From: Acidobacteriota bacterium
GTDB taxonomy: Bacteria; Acidobacteriota; Blastocatellia; Pyrinomonadales; Pyrinomonadaceae
Assembly (NCBI GenBank): GCA_019639115.1
Contig: JAHBSM010000008.1
Coordinates: forward strand, 113,585 to 177,584
Reading direction: 5' to 3'
DNA: 64,000 bases
The notes beneath the pieces were generated by a model. It did not search any database. It saw only the letters and a list, made by a program, of their open reading frames with translations, and had not been told where the DNA came from. Both the position numbers and the translations under genes were made by a program. The first letter of the stretch is position 1, and each line of letters opens with the position of its first letter. This document shows positions 1 to 9,293 of this stretch, in pieces.

Positions 1-2508
1 TTCGCGGTAGCGCGCATCGTCTTCGTCCCACGAGAATATGACCCGGTCGCTATAGATCCGAACGTAGTGGCCGTCGTAGGCATACACTCCCAAGAGCGAT
101 CTGTCGCCGAGTATCTCTTTGCGTAGTGATTCCTCCGTCTTGACGATGGTGTCGTCCGGCGCCGAGAGCCAGCCGACATAACCCTTCTCATCCTCGAATG
201 AACGGAAAAGCGCCCAGATCTGTGGGCTGAGTGTCTCGTCCGCCCCCTTTGGCCAGAAAGCCGACCAGGCGCCTAGTATCTTTGCCTCACCGGGATGAAG
301 GCCGAGTACAACTGCACGAGCCTCGGGCGAATCCTCGCTCTCGAGGAATGCCTCGGCCGCGGCCGCTAGAGTCTTGTTAGGCGAACCGGTCAACGGCCCG
401 ACCATCGCGACGGGAAGCGGCGAACGCACCATCCGGCCGAAGGCCAGCAAGAACGCCTTTGTATCAGGATCGCCATTCTCGAGTATCGACCTCTGGTCGG
501 ACGTATCCTCCAGCAAACACGCGGCAAAGGCGACAGAGACCGGCGGTCCATGCCTCAGGTCGAAGATGTCCTCACTGTGGTTCTGACGAAGCGTTTTGCG
601 CTCGCTGAGCAGCTTGATCGCCGAATCGACATCAACACGCCCGAGCTTCATATCACGAAGAAGGAGCAAATTGACCGCTGGTCCGGACCAATTGAGCACT
701 GCCTTTCGGAGTCGTGCGGCCCGGTTTGGCTCGCGATCCTCGATCGCTGAGATGAGCTCCACAACGCCGCGGGCGAGATCCTCCCCGACGTCACGTTCAC
801 TGACGATCTGATCGCCGAGGATCCGCCGGATCTGATCGTTGTCAGCTTGAGCCCCTACGACCATCCCTGCAGATATGTTTGATAGGTTTGCCGAAGCCGG
901 ATTGAGAATCGGTGGCGGGGGAGGCGGCGCTACATTGCCGGCAACGTTCGAAGCTACGTTCGCTTCGTTCTCTCGTTCATGCCTCTCTGCTTCCAAAAGC
1001 GAGAACTCCAAAGCATCGATCTGCTCAGCGATCGAGAATCCGCCGCTGCGTCGCAAGGCTGTTACCACGGTCAATTGTTCCCAACCATCGATCTCATTGA
1101 GGAGCCGTCGAAGAACCGGCACGGCACGGCTGTCTTCTTGTTTGGCCAGAGCGGCAATTGCCGCAGTCCGAAATGGGTACACAGAAGTTTGCTTGGCGCC
1201 CGCAGCGGCAGCCGCAGCGGCAACCGCTGCAACAGCAGCAGCGGCGGCATTGGCAGCAGAACCAGCATTAGCGCCAGCTGCACCGGAGGTCTCGCGTGTG
1301 ATCTGAGTGTCGCTGACAACCGGCTCCTGTTTTTCGTCAATGATCCGAATCAGCCCCGGTACGCTCTCGGGTAGTTTCACATCCGACAGCGCTGTAACTA
1401 TTGCTAATCGCGTGCCCCCGCCATCCTTGGCCCAGTTCGGATCCTCAAGCCACGGGAGAAGGGTCTCGAGTGCCTTTTTGTCAAGTGACGATCGGCGAGT
1501 GGTCAAGTTCCGAATCGCTGCTGCTCGTGTGACCGGGTCAGCCGTGGCGATCAGAGAGATCATCTTGTCATCGTACTTACCGGGCGGCGAAACCTGGATC
1601 AACGTCGTCAACCCCGTGTATCCGGGAATCTCAAGCAGTGTCGGGTCCCGCATCAGCGAAAGGTACCATTCGTCGCGTCCGGGCCATTCCTTTTCGTGTA
1701 CGAGGGCATCCAATGCAAGATCGCGCATCGGGCCGGGAAGGTCGCGATCTTCCACGATCTTTTTTAACTCATCGCGATAACGCTCGCTGTCGCCGAAGGA
1801 ATCTCGAATAAGAGCGTTCTTATACAAAGCCCACAGAGCCAGAGCTCTCGAGGGCTTCGTAGAAGATGAATTGTAGAGGCGGTCGATCATCGGCCGGGCT
1901 TTTTCGAAGTCCCACAGCGTAAGGTTCAGCAGCTCGGTCCTGCCCGTTACATAGCTCCCCGCATCGCCCGCAGTTTGTGCCAGTCGAGCAAGATCGTTGG
2001 TGAAATAAGGGCTGTTGTAGAGCAGCCATTTTCGTATCGCTCTGCGCTCTTCACGAGCGAACACACCGGTCGCGCCTTCGCGGTCCCAAATGCGTTTCAC
2101 GAACTCAGCCGACCTTTCGTTCTTGGGGAAACTGTCGAGTAGCTGCGGGAGCTTTGTGGGATCGCGATCGATCTCGGCGGCGAGCCTTTCAAATGTTTTG
2201 TCGGACATCTTCGGTCCGTAAGCTATTTCGTCGTCTACTGCCCGTCCTGTCCAGTATTTCAGAATGTCTGCTATCGGAGCATTCTCGTTTGGCGGATCCT
2301 CGGCTCCTTGGGTTTCCTTATCATACGAGACCACTGAAGGATTGGGTGGGGGCGGGGCTGGCTGTCGAAGCAGCTCACGCAACAGGTCGTTCGGTTCCGA
2401 ATGCGATCGACGCGTGAGTGTTTTTGCTTGGCCGCGTGGAAGTAGAATGAACGCCTCGACAGCGAGCAGCCCGAGACACAACACAAGAGCCAGATGTAGC
2501 CTTTTCAT
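1..2508 (-). CDS. HEAT-like repeat protein with Ala-rich linker (3' end outside window)
   Basis: The reading frame is open from an ATG at 2508 to the left edge, giving at least 836 residues with no stop in the window. The N-terminus (MKRLHLALVLCLGLLAVEAF) is a signal peptide or membrane anchor, followed by a proline-rich stretch. The middle has helical repeats of HEAT/armadillo character, for example around residues 330-480, where short lines such as 'AAIAALAKQEDSRAVPVLRRLL' type helix pairs recur. An almost pure Ala/Gly/Asn tract lies at about residues 407-437 (bases 1190-1290), and a second spacer of NVA repeats plus six prolines lies near residues 515-530. I do not recognise a catalytic domain. 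The likely role is a periplasmic or membrane-tethered scaffold, by inference only. It lies 103 bases downstream of nothing on its own strand except threonine synthase, whose stop is at 2612. Confidence 0.72.
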   Translation of the reverse strand, partial: MKRLHLALVLCLGLLAVEAFILLPRGQAKTLTRRSHSEPNDLLRELLRQPAPPPPNPSVVSYDKETQGAEDPPNENAPIADILKYWTGRAVDDEIAYGPKMSDKTFERLAAEIDRDPTKLPQLLDSFPKNERSAEFVKRIWDREGATGVFAREERRAIRKWLLYNSPYFTNDLARLAQTAGDAGSYVTGRTELLNLTLWDFEKARPMIDRLYNSSSTKPSRALALWALYKNALIRDSFGDSERYRDELKKIVEDRDLPGPMRDLALDALVHEKEWPGRDEWYLSLMRDPTLLEIPGYTGLTTLIQVSPPGKYDDKMISLIATADPVTRAAAIRNLTTRRSSLDKKALETLLPWLEDPNWAKDGGGTRLAIVTALSDVKLPESVPGLIRIIDEKQEPVVSDTQITRETSGAAGANAGSAANAAAAAVAAVAAAAAAAGAKQTSVYPFRTAAIAALAKQEDSRAVPVLRRLLNEIDGWEQLTVVTALRRSGGFSIAEQIDALEFSLLEAERHERENEANVASNVAGNVAPPPPPPILNPASANLSNISAGMVVGAQADNDQIRRILGDQIVSERDVGEDLARGVVELISAIEDREPNRAARLRKAVLNWSGPAVNLLLLRDMKLGRVDVDSAIKLLSERKTLRQNHSEDIFDLRHGPPVSVAFAACLLEDTSDQRSILENGDPDTKAFLLAFGRMVRSPLPVAMVGPLTGSPNKTLAAAAEAFLESEDSPEARAVVLGLHPGEAKILGAWSAFWPKGADETLSPQIWALFRSFEDEKGYVGWLSAPDDTIVKTEESLRKEILGDRSLLGVYAYDGHYVRIYSDRVIFSWDEDDARYRE

Positions 2509-2611
2509 CAACGGAACTCCTTAGTCCTGAAAGGTCGTTGGGTAGGGACGCGATAATTATACACCTCGCGATCCGGGCGACAACGAAAATTTCCGGTTCA
2601 TGATCAGGCGC

Positions 2612-3778
2612 TCAGGGAAACGCTTCCAGGTACTTCACGCCCGAACCGGTGTTGAACATGACCACGGTCTCACCAGTTTGAACAGCTCCATCAGCTATCA
2701 GCATTTTGAGTGCCGGCAGGCAGGCGGCACCTTCGGGTGCAGCAAATATCCCGGTCGCCGCTCCGATCTCGGCGACCGCTTTGGTCAATTCGTCGTCTGT
2801 TACAGCGATAGCCGTGCCACCCGAGGCTCTCACAGCGTCGAGAATGAGAAAATCGCCGATCGCTTTTGGCACGCGAAGGCCTGACGCAACGGTCGATGCG
2901 TTCTCGAACTCCGCCGCGAATCGTTCGCCCTGTTCGTATGCCCGAACTATCGGAGCGCAGGTAGCGGACTGAACGGAGATCATCCGGGGCCGCTTCGGGC
3001 CGATCCAACCCATCTGCTCCATTTCGTCAAAGGCTTTCCACATTCCGATCAAGCCGGTGCCGCCCCCGGTGGGATATAGGATCACGTCGGGCAACTCCCA
3101 GCCGAGCTGCTCAGCGAGCTCGTATCCCATCGTTTTTTTGCCCTCGACACGGTACGGCTCCTTGAGCGTCGAAACATCGAACCAGCCCTCGGCCTCCTTT
3201 TGCTCGGCGACTATCTTTCCGCAGTCTGTTATCAGCCCGTCAACGAGCGTGACATTCGCTCCGGTCTGAGCACACTCGACGATATTTGCCCGAGGCGTAT
3301 CGGCGGGCATGAATATATATGCTTCCATGCCGGCTCGTGCCGCATAAGCCGCCATCGCACCCGCGGCGTTACCGGCCGAGGGCACCGCGACCTTCTTTAC
3401 GCCAAGCTGCTTGGCCATAGATATCGCGGCCGTCATACCGCGTGCCTTGAATGATTGTGTCGGATTCTGACCTTCGTCCTTGATGAAAAGTCGAGTTTTT
3501 ACCGGCAGGGAATCTGCGAGCTTATCAGCCGATATCAACGGCGTCATTCCCTCGCCGAGGCTGACGATATTCTCAGGTTCATCGACCGGGAGCACCTCGC
3601 GATAACGCCACAGCGTCGCTTCGCGTGTCCTGAGTCCGTCGCGGGTCAGTGACGCGGCCGCCTTTTCGAGGTCGTAGCGGACAAGGAGCGGTTTGCCGCA
3701 TTCGACGCAAAGGTTATGCAGGCGGCCTGCCTCGTGCCGCAGTCCGCATAAAGAACATTCAAGATGAGTCACATTCAC
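2612..3778 (-). CDS. thrC: Threonine synthase
   Basis: This 388-residue enzyme would convert O-phospho-L-homoserine to L-threonine with pyridoxal phosphate. A short zinc ribbon is visible at the N-terminus (Cys8, Cys11, Cys24, Cys27), as in the subgroup of threonine synthases that carries one. The PLP-binding lysine is Lys111 in NPTQSFKARGM. Further family landmarks are PSAGNAAGAMAAYAARAG, the Gly-rich phosphate loop PTGGGTGLIGMW, and the C-terminal FAAPEGAACLPAL followed by FNTGSGVKY. The length is typical of the family. Cysteate synthase and other fold-type II paralogues look similar, but the motif set fits ThrC best. No other threonine genes are adjacent, and the gene appears to be monocistronic or leads into the repeat-protein gene 103 bases downstream. 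Confidence 0.93.
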   Translation of the reverse strand: MNVTHLECSLCGLRHEAGRLHNLCVECGKPLLVRYDLEKAAASLTRDGLRTREATLWRYREVLPVDEPENIVSLGEGMTPLISADKLADSLPVKTRLFIKDEGQNPTQSFKARGMTAAISMAKQLGVKKVAVPSAGNAAGAMAAYAARAGMEAYIFMPADTPRANIVECAQTGANVTLVDGLITDCGKIVAEQKEAEGWFDVSTLKEPYRVEGKKTMGYELAEQLGWELPDVILYPTGGGTGLIGMWKAFDEMEQMGWIGPKRPRMISVQSATCAPIVRAYEQGERFAAEFENASTVASGLRVPKAIGDFLILDAVRASGGTAIAVTDDELTKAVAEIGAATGIFAAPEGAACLPALKMLIADGAVQTGETVVMFNTGSGVKYLEAFP

Positions 3779-3843
3779 AAAATGATTCTAGCCGCGATCA
3801 TCGAACATCGCACGGCGAGCCACCCGTCAACCGAACGCGCGGC

Positions 3844-4527
3844 CTATTTGGCGAGCATTGGCTTGAGCGCCCGATAGACGTTGTCCGTCATGATACGCGA
3901 GCCTTCCGCATTAGGATGGATGCCGTCGGGCTGATTGAGATCTTTGTTGAGAGCAATGCCTTCGAGCAGGAACGGCAGAAAATCCAGCTTGTGCTCAGTG
4001 GCGAGATCGGGGAATGCATTTACAAACTCACGCTGATATTGTTGGCCGAGCGTCGGCGGCGCAAGCATGCCGCATAGAAGTATTCGAACGCCTTTTGCCT
4101 TAGTTTTACGAATGATCTGGTCGAGGTTCGATCGCATCTTGTCGGGCGGGATGCCCCGGAGTAGGTCGTTGGCGCCGAGTTCGAGGATGAGTATCCGGAC
4201 GTTATCGTTCTCCAGGGCCCAATCAATTCGTTCGAGCCCGCCAAGCGTCGTGTCGCCGGATACACCGGCATTCACCACGTCATAATCGAAGCCATCGGCA
4301 CGAAGTTTTTCCTGAAGCAAATAGGGATACGATTCTTTCTCGGTCAGCCCGAATCCTGCCGTCAGGCTGTCGCCGAACGCGATGATCTTTGGCCGATCAT
4401 CCTGCTCCGCCGGAGTCTTGAGTGGTTTTGGCGCCCGAGTGCGGTCGCCGCCCGCCGCACAAGAATTGAGGCAGATCGCAAGTGCGACGAAACTTAAGGC
4501 CCAGAAAATTCGAATAACTCGATACAT
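3844..4527 (-). CDS. TesA-like SGNH/GDSL esterase lipoprotein
   Basis: This 227-residue SGNH hydrolase is probably an arylesterase, lysophospholipase or thioesterase I. The nucleophile is Ser54 in FGDSLTAGFG (block I). Block III is GANDLLRG and block V is DGIHPNAEG with the catalytic Asp/His pair. The ATG at 4527 was preferred over longer in-frame starts because it begins a lipoprotein signal peptide ending in LNSC (Cys23), and the extra upstream residues would cover the promoter region of the divergent gene. The product is thus predicted to be periplasmic and lipid-anchored. Its divergent partner, 100 bases away, is a YbbA-type ABC ATPase followed by a YbbP-type permease, the same gene set as around E. 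coli tesA. The substrate cannot be told from the sequence. Confidence 0.88.
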   Translation of the reverse strand: MYRVIRIFWALSFVALAICLNSCAAGGDRTRAPKPLKTPAEQDDRPKIIAFGDSLTAGFGLTEKESYPYLLQEKLRADGFDYDVVNAGVSGDTTLGGLERIDWALENDNVRILILELGANDLLRGIPPDKMRSNLDQIIRKTKAKGVRILLCGMLAPPTLGQQYQREFVNAFPDLATEHKLDFLPFLLEGIALNKDLNQPDGIHPNAEGSRIMTDNVYRALKPMLAK

Positions 4528-4627
4528 CGCTGTTCTTATAAGAATAGCAAAGCGGCCGCGAGCGGCAAACGAAACGCGCGAGGCGGACGTTTCAGCGGTG
4601 CGGGCCGAACGGATAGAATCTAATCTT

Positions 4628-5329
4628 ATGATCTCACTTTCCGAAGTTTCAAAGACCGTTCGCTCAGGTGATTCCGAACTGACGATATTGGACCGCGTGT
4701 CCTTCGACATCCGCGACGGAGAATTCGTCGCGGTGACGGGAGCATCCGGGAGCGGCAAATCGACGATGCTTGGACTGATAGCGGGGCTCGACGATCCATC
4801 GTCAGGGACCATCGCTGTCGATGGACAAGCCGTGACTTCAATGTCCGACGACGAACTTGCACTGCTGCGAAGCGCGAAGATCGGCTTTGTATTCCAGTCG
4901 TTTCATTTGATCCCTAGCCTGACCGCATTCGAGAATGTAGTCATCCCAATGGAGATAGTCGGTAAAAAGAACGCCTCGGAGCGTGCGGCATATTTACTGG
5001 AGAGCGTCGGGCTTGCCGACCGGGGCCACCATTATCCGCACGAGTTGTCAGGCGGCGAACAGCAGCGTGTCGCCATCGCCCGAGCTTTCGCCAACAGCCC
5101 AAAGATACTGCTTGCGGATGAGCCGACGGGCAATCTCGATTCGCGTAACGGCCAACATATATTCGAACTGATGAAACAGCTCCACCGCCAGAATCACGTC
5201 ACCCTCGTCCTGGTCACGCACGACGCTTCGCTGGCTGCCGAGGCCGATCGCAAGATAGTACTTGCGGACGGCAAGGTCGTCGCGGATGAAACTACCCGCC
5301 AGATCCGCGAAATCGAACAAGCCCAATGA
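4628..5329 (+). CDS. ABC transporter ATP-binding protein, YbbA/LolD type
   Basis: This 233-residue ATPase has a full nucleotide-binding site: Walker A GASGSGKS at residues 38-45, Q-loop [12 protein letters not shown], signature LSGGEQQR, Walker B ILLADEP and the switch His in LVTHD. It belongs to the MacB/LolD/YbbA branch, whose ATPases pair with FtsX-fold permeases. The ATG at 4628 starts directly at the conserved domain, so longer in-frame extensions upstream were dropped. Its TGA overlaps the ATG of the permease gene (ATGA at 5326-5329), which signals translational coupling. Divergence from a tesA-like gene supports a YbbA assignment over LolD. E. coli YbbAP has been linked to release of hydrophobic compounds or lipids from the inner membrane, but the substrate here is unknown. 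Confidence 0.93.
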   Translation: MISLSEVSKTVRSGDSELTILDRVSFDIRDGEFVAVTGASGSGKSTMLGLIAGLDDPSSGTIAVDGQAVTSMSDDELALLRSAKIGFVFQSFHLIPSLTAFENVVIPMEIVGKKNASERAAYLLESVGLADRGHHYPHELSGGEQQRVAIARAFANSPKILLADEPTGNLDSRNGQHIFELMKQLHRQNHVTLVLVTHDASLAAEADRKIVLADGKVVADETTRQIREIEQAQ

Positions 5330-7848
5330 ATTTCATCCTCAACCTAACGCGACGCGAGATACGCTCGTCCTGGCGGCGTCTTATGTTCTTTTTCCTCTGT
5401 ATAGCGCTCGGGGTCGGTTCGGTCGTCGCGCTCAGGTCGCTGATACAGAATCTGACGCGTGCAGTAGGGACCGACGCCAGGGCCTTGCTGACGGCCGATC
5501 TCGAGGTCAGCTCGACGAATGATTTCACGCCGGCGGAGATCGAGAAGATCGAATCGGTGATAAGCGGCTACAGGTCGATAGATGGCCGCTCGGAGGCTGT
5601 AACGGCGGCCGTGATGGCCCGGTCATCCGACCCCGCCAACAGCTCGGTCAAATTCGTCGAATTGAAAGGCGTAGATACCATGTTCCCGCTCGTGGGCGAG
5701 TTCTCCCTTACTGACGGTTCGCCTTTCGATCCGGGCTTGATGAACGGCGGCGGAGCGATCGTCGCAAGCATCCTGCTTGAGGACCTGAACGTCAAGGTCG
5801 GCGAACGTCTGAGGATCGGCGAATCAGATCTGACGATTCGCGCCACATTTGACGAGGAACCGGGCGGTTCGAGCGGATTCAGGCTTGGCCCGCGAGTATT
5901 TATAAGCAAGAGCGATTTTGAAGCCGCGGGCATTATCCGAAACAACGGCCGGGTCCGCCGACGGATACTCTATCGAACGACCGAAGACCCGACGCCGATC
6001 GTTCGCGAGCTGAGGAGCGCGCTCAAAGGAACGACCGTCCAGATCGCAAGCTACAAAGAACAGCAGGAGAACATCAGCGATCAATTCACTCGGACCGAGA
6101 ACTACCTCGCCCTGACCGGCTTGCTCATACTCGTTTTGGGAGGCGTCGGTGTGTGGAACGTGGCACGAGCTTTTGTGGAGCAGAAACGCAAGACCGTCGC
6201 CGTGCTCAAATGCCTTGGAGCGGGCGGCGGCAGCGTCATCGCGGTTTACGTGCTGCAAACTCTGTCGCTCGGGCTGATCGGGAGCATTCTCGGTGCCGCG
6301 ATGGCGCAGGGAACGCTTTGGTTCGTAAGTTGGAAATACGGCGATGCACTTCCGGAAAAGATGACGTACGGCGTCCCGTTCTCGACGGCCGTCGCAGGCA
6401 TCATTCTGGGTGTCGCGGTCTCACTGCTATTCAGCATCCTGCCCTTGATGCAGATCCGCAATATCAAACCGAAGCTCCTGCTGCGTGACGAGAATAACGC
6501 TAGTCTTCACGCCCTGGACAGGTCCAAATGGTCCATCGGGGCCGTCGTCGTGGTGCTGCTGCTCGGCCTTGCGATTTGGCAGGCGGGATCTGTCAGGGCC
6601 GGAGTATTCTTCCTTGGCGGCCTCACGGCCACGTCGCTGATGCTGTTCGGTGCTGCTTCGCTGCTGCTTCGATCGCTGCGACGTCTGAAACGAGCGGGCT
6701 CATTCTCTGTATCGCAGGCTGTGAATTCGCTTTATCGGCCGGGCAACCAGACAAGGGTCGTGCTGCTCGCCGTCGGGCTGGGCACATTTGTCGTGATGTC
6801 GGTCTATCTCACACAGAACAATCTATTGCGCGAGTTCGACTTTACGCGCAATCAGCGGCTGCCGAGCCTTTTCTTCGTCGATATACAAAAAAGCCAGATC
6901 GAGCCGCTCACCCAATTGATCGCGGATAAGACAGGCGAGATGCCCGAAGTTATCCCGACAGTGCGCGCACGAATAACGCACGTCAACGGCGAAGCACTCG
7001 ACTATCAGGATCGCGAGGTCAGGCAGCAGCAGGGCCAGATCGGACGCGAATTCGCATTGACGTACCGCGACGCACTCGACCGCAACGAAAAGGTAATTGA
7101 CGGCGAATGGTGGACCGGTGAACCGGACGAGCCGCAGGTGTCGGTCGAATCGCAGATGGCGGGCCGGCTCAAGGTCGAGCCGGGTGATTCGATCACGTTC
7201 GATATCTCAGGGCGGAGGATCACTGCCCGTGTAGCCAATATCAGAGATCTCGACATCCGCAACACCCGGACGGCGTTCGTCTTTGTCTTTCGTCCGGGAA
7301 CTTTGGACAGAGCACCGCAGTCGTACGGAGCTTCTGTCCTAAAGCATATGCCTGCAACCGATCGTCAGCGGCTGCAGCGTGAGACGCTTGACCGCTTCCC
7401 GAATGTACAGATATTTGACGTGGACGACATCCTGGCGGCCGTCCGCCGGCTCGTGGACAACGTGGCGATCGCCGTGTCGTTCGTCGGCCTGTTCGTGACG
7501 CTGAGCGGGATACTGATCTTGATCGGCTCGACGGCCCTGACACGTTCGCAGCGTGTTTATGAGAACGCTGTTCTAAAAACACTTGGGGCAAATCGCAGGA
7601 TATTGCTCAGTATTCTGCTTGCCGAATACAGCATTCTCGGCCTGCTGGCCGGCGCCATAGGAACGGCTTTCGCGTTGATCCTGTCGGCTGTCGTTTGCAG
7701 GTACTTGATAGATATCAGATGGGAATTCGAAGCCGTAGGCCCGATCGTGGCCATAGTCGTGACGGCGTTCATCGTGACCGCAGCCGGCGTGGCGTCGAGC
7801 CTGGACCTGCTCTATAAGAAACCGCTCAATACACTGCGGTCGCAGTGA
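5326..7848 (+). CDS. ABC transporter permease, YbbP-like (double FtsX domain)
   Basis: This 840-residue inner-membrane permease has an N-terminal helix (about residues 19-38), a large periplasmic region, a first FtsX-type helix bundle at about residues 260-400, a second helix pair near 405-450, a further periplasmic region and a final bundle at about 715-840. Two FtsX domains plus extra helices is the YbbP layout, whereas LolC/E and MacB have one FtsX domain. The ETVAVLKCLGA-like line (KTVAVLKCLGAGG) and the matching VLKTLGANRR near the C-terminus are coupling helices that contact the ATPase. The start codon overlaps the stop of the ATPase gene by four bases. The pair probably extracts a lipid-like or hydrophobic substrate from the membrane; the neighbouring esterase may act on the same substrate. 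Confidence 0.9.
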   Translation: MNFILNLTRREIRSSWRRLMFFFLCIALGVGSVVALRSLIQNLTRAVGTDARALLTADLEVSSTNDFTPAEIEKIESVISGYRSIDGRSEAVTAAVMARSSDPANSSVKFVELKGVDTMFPLVGEFSLTDGSPFDPGLMNGGGAIVASILLEDLNVKVGERLRIGESDLTIRATFDEEPGGSSGFRLGPRVFISKSDFEAAGIIRNNGRVRRRILYRTTEDPTPIVRELRSALKGTTVQIASYKEQQENISDQFTRTENYLALTGLLILVLGGVGVWNVARAFVEQKRKTVAVLKCLGAGGGSVIAVYVLQTLSLGLIGSILGAAMAQGTLWFVSWKYGDALPEKMTYGVPFSTAVAGIILGVAVSLLFSILPLMQIRNIKPKLLLRDENNASLHALDRSKWSIGAVVVVLLLGLAIWQAGSVRAGVFFLGGLTATSLMLFGAASLLLRSLRRLKRAGSFSVSQAVNSLYRPGNQTRVVLLAVGLGTFVVMSVYLTQNNLLREFDFTRNQRLPSLFFVDIQKSQIEPLTQLIADKTGEMPEVIPTVRARITHVNGEALDYQDREVRQQQGQIGREFALTYRDALDRNEKVIDGEWWTGEPDEPQVSVESQMAGRLKVEPGDSITFDISGRRITARVANIRDLDIRNTRTAFVFVFRPGTLDRAPQSYGASVLKHMPATDRQRLQRETLDRFPNVQIFDVDDILAAVRRLVDNVAIAVSFVGLFVTLSGILILIGSTALTRSQRVYENAVLKTLGANRRILLSILLAEYSILGLLAGAIGTAFALILSAVVCRYLIDIRWEFEAVGPIVAIVVTAFIVTAAGVASSLDLLYKKPLNTLRSQ

Positions 7849-7852
7849 GAGC

Positions 7853-9121
7853 TCATTTTGCGAAAGGCTGATCGGCGAGCACCGCACGCATGTTGACCTG
7901 TGCGAACAACGTCTCGACGTAGGCCGCGAATCGGTGCAGGATAGGCACGAGGTCTTTTTTCTGCTTAGTGACGAGGATCTCCTCGACAAATCGCTCAAAG
8001 GTCTCGATGTCCTTAAAGAAAAGATAGACAAGCTCGTTGTCAGAAAAATTCTTGAGAGCCTCGTGGAGCGAAGCGATATTCGCTTTGCCCGGGTCGAGCT
8101 CGGCTGTTCGGGTCAATTCTCCGATACGGAACAACGCACTCCTGAGCCGGCCCGAATTGATGCGTTTGGCCGAGAAATTCGGGAATAGCTCGAACATATC
8201 GGCGGATTCGTCAATGTGACGGGCCAGGCCGGTCAAGATCTGTTGAAAACTCTCGTTCAGCAGCGAGTACGCGGTCTCCGTCCTAGCAAAGATGCCGGTC
8301 GCGGTACGCAGGCTCAGGATGCCGGCGAGTTCCTGCTGAACGGCTTTCTTTAATTCCATTGCCGCAATATACGCGGCCCCGTCGAGCGAGCTTGTGATCT
8401 CGCCGTCGGCAGGCATACGCTCAAAACGCTTATTTAGATAAGCGATCATATCGAGCGTCATGGTGTTGACCTTTGCGAAAACGAGAATTGCCGGTTTGAG
8501 CGGCTCGTCCCGCTCGAGCATCGAGCCGACGAGTCCCAGGACCCGCAGAATGCGGCCGATGCGCGCGATGGTATCGCTGACGGCGGCGATGTCGCTATCG
8601 ACGTGATGGCCGGTGAACGGCTTAAGGCGCTCGGGTATCGTGCTCTTGTCAGTTCGATCGACAAGCGCGAGCAGTACGGCGATACCGGGTTCGCTGCCCA
8701 TATCCGAACGAAGCGTATCGCACCAGATCCGCCATTCGCCCGGTGTCATGGAGTCCGCTCGATGGAGTGTCTCGCATCGGATCAATATCTTACGCAGCAC
8801 AGCGGCAACGACCCTGAGCCGGTCGCTGTCTAGGCCGTGTCTCTCGAGCGTGGTACGAGCTTCCGTATCGCCGGCCGCGGTCATGCGAATCAGGAACAGC
8901 AGATGCGAACAACGCTGGAGGGCAAGCCTCACGACGCGAAGCTCGTTTATCAGGTCGGCCCGCCGCTCGCCGCTTCTTCGTTCGCCAAATGTTCGCCCGC
9001 CCGTCGAAATGAAACTGTCTATACCGCCGAGCCAGGAGCCGATCTCGAAAAGGGCCTGTTCGGGCTCTATATCGCGGATGCGGCCAAGAGCCTCGACGGA
9101 TTCGTCGGGGAACTCGGGCAT
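7853..9121 (-). CDS. Hypothetical helical protein, 422 residues
   Basis: I do not recognise this family. The protein is cytoplasmic-looking: no signal peptide and no membrane segment. It is predicted to be almost wholly alpha-helical, with many Leu/Arg/Glu-rich stretches and several lines spaced like helical hairpins. The C-terminal third has DNELVYLFFKDIETFERFVEEIL followed by a basic KQKK patch. The ATG at 9121 is used; an in-frame TTG at 9157 would add 12 residues and lies only about 15 bases from a TATAAT-like box on the minus strand (9172-9177), so it would be nearly leaderless. The gene ends four bases from the stop of the YbbP-like permease and is convergent with it. Its neighbours give no functional hint. 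Confidence 0.75.
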   Translation of the reverse strand: MPEFPDESVEALGRIRDIEPEQALFEIGSWLGGIDSFISTGGRTFGERRSGERRADLINELRVVRLALQRCSHLLFLIRMTAAGDTEARTTLERHGLDSDRLRVVAAVLRKILIRCETLHRADSMTPGEWRIWCDTLRSDMGSEPGIAVLLALVDRTDKSTIPERLKPFTGHHVDSDIAAVSDTIARIGRILRVLGLVGSMLERDEPLKPAILVFAKVNTMTLDMIAYLNKRFERMPADGEITSSLDGAAYIAAMELKKAVQQELAGILSLRTATGIFARTETAYSLLNESFQQILTGLARHIDESADMFELFPNFSAKRINSGRLRSALFRIGELTRTAELDPGKANIASLHEALKNFSDNELVYLFFKDIETFERFVEEILVTKQKKDLVPILHRFAAYVETLFAQVNMRAVLADQPFAK

Positions 9122-9171
9122 TACTTGAGTGTCGTTGTCTGTGACGGCTGTCTGCAAAGCGAGGATACCTT

Positions 9172-9177
9172 ATTATA
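9172..9177 (-). promoter_or_regulatory. Candidate -10 box for the 7853-9121 gene
   Basis: Read on the minus strand this hexamer is a perfect TATAAT. It lies 50 bases before the ATG at 9121 and 15 bases before the alternative TTG at 9157. No convincing -35 hexamer is visible at 16-18 bases upstream, so the call rests on the -10 match and its position alone. Confidence 0.3.
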
Positions 9178-9293
9178 CTAGGATAGTCGGTGAGTAGCTC
9201 GGCAACGCATGGAAAGCCTGCCGACACGACTATTATGCCAATTTTGCTTACCATTAGGCAATCAAAATCTTTTCGGTTGCACGGATAGCATTG

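Noticed and set aside
1190..1290. Tandem DNA repeat or microsatellite in the Ala-rich tract
   Set aside because: Codons vary among GCT, GCC, GCA and GCG and the frame stays open, so it reads as coding low complexity, not as a perfect DNA repeat.
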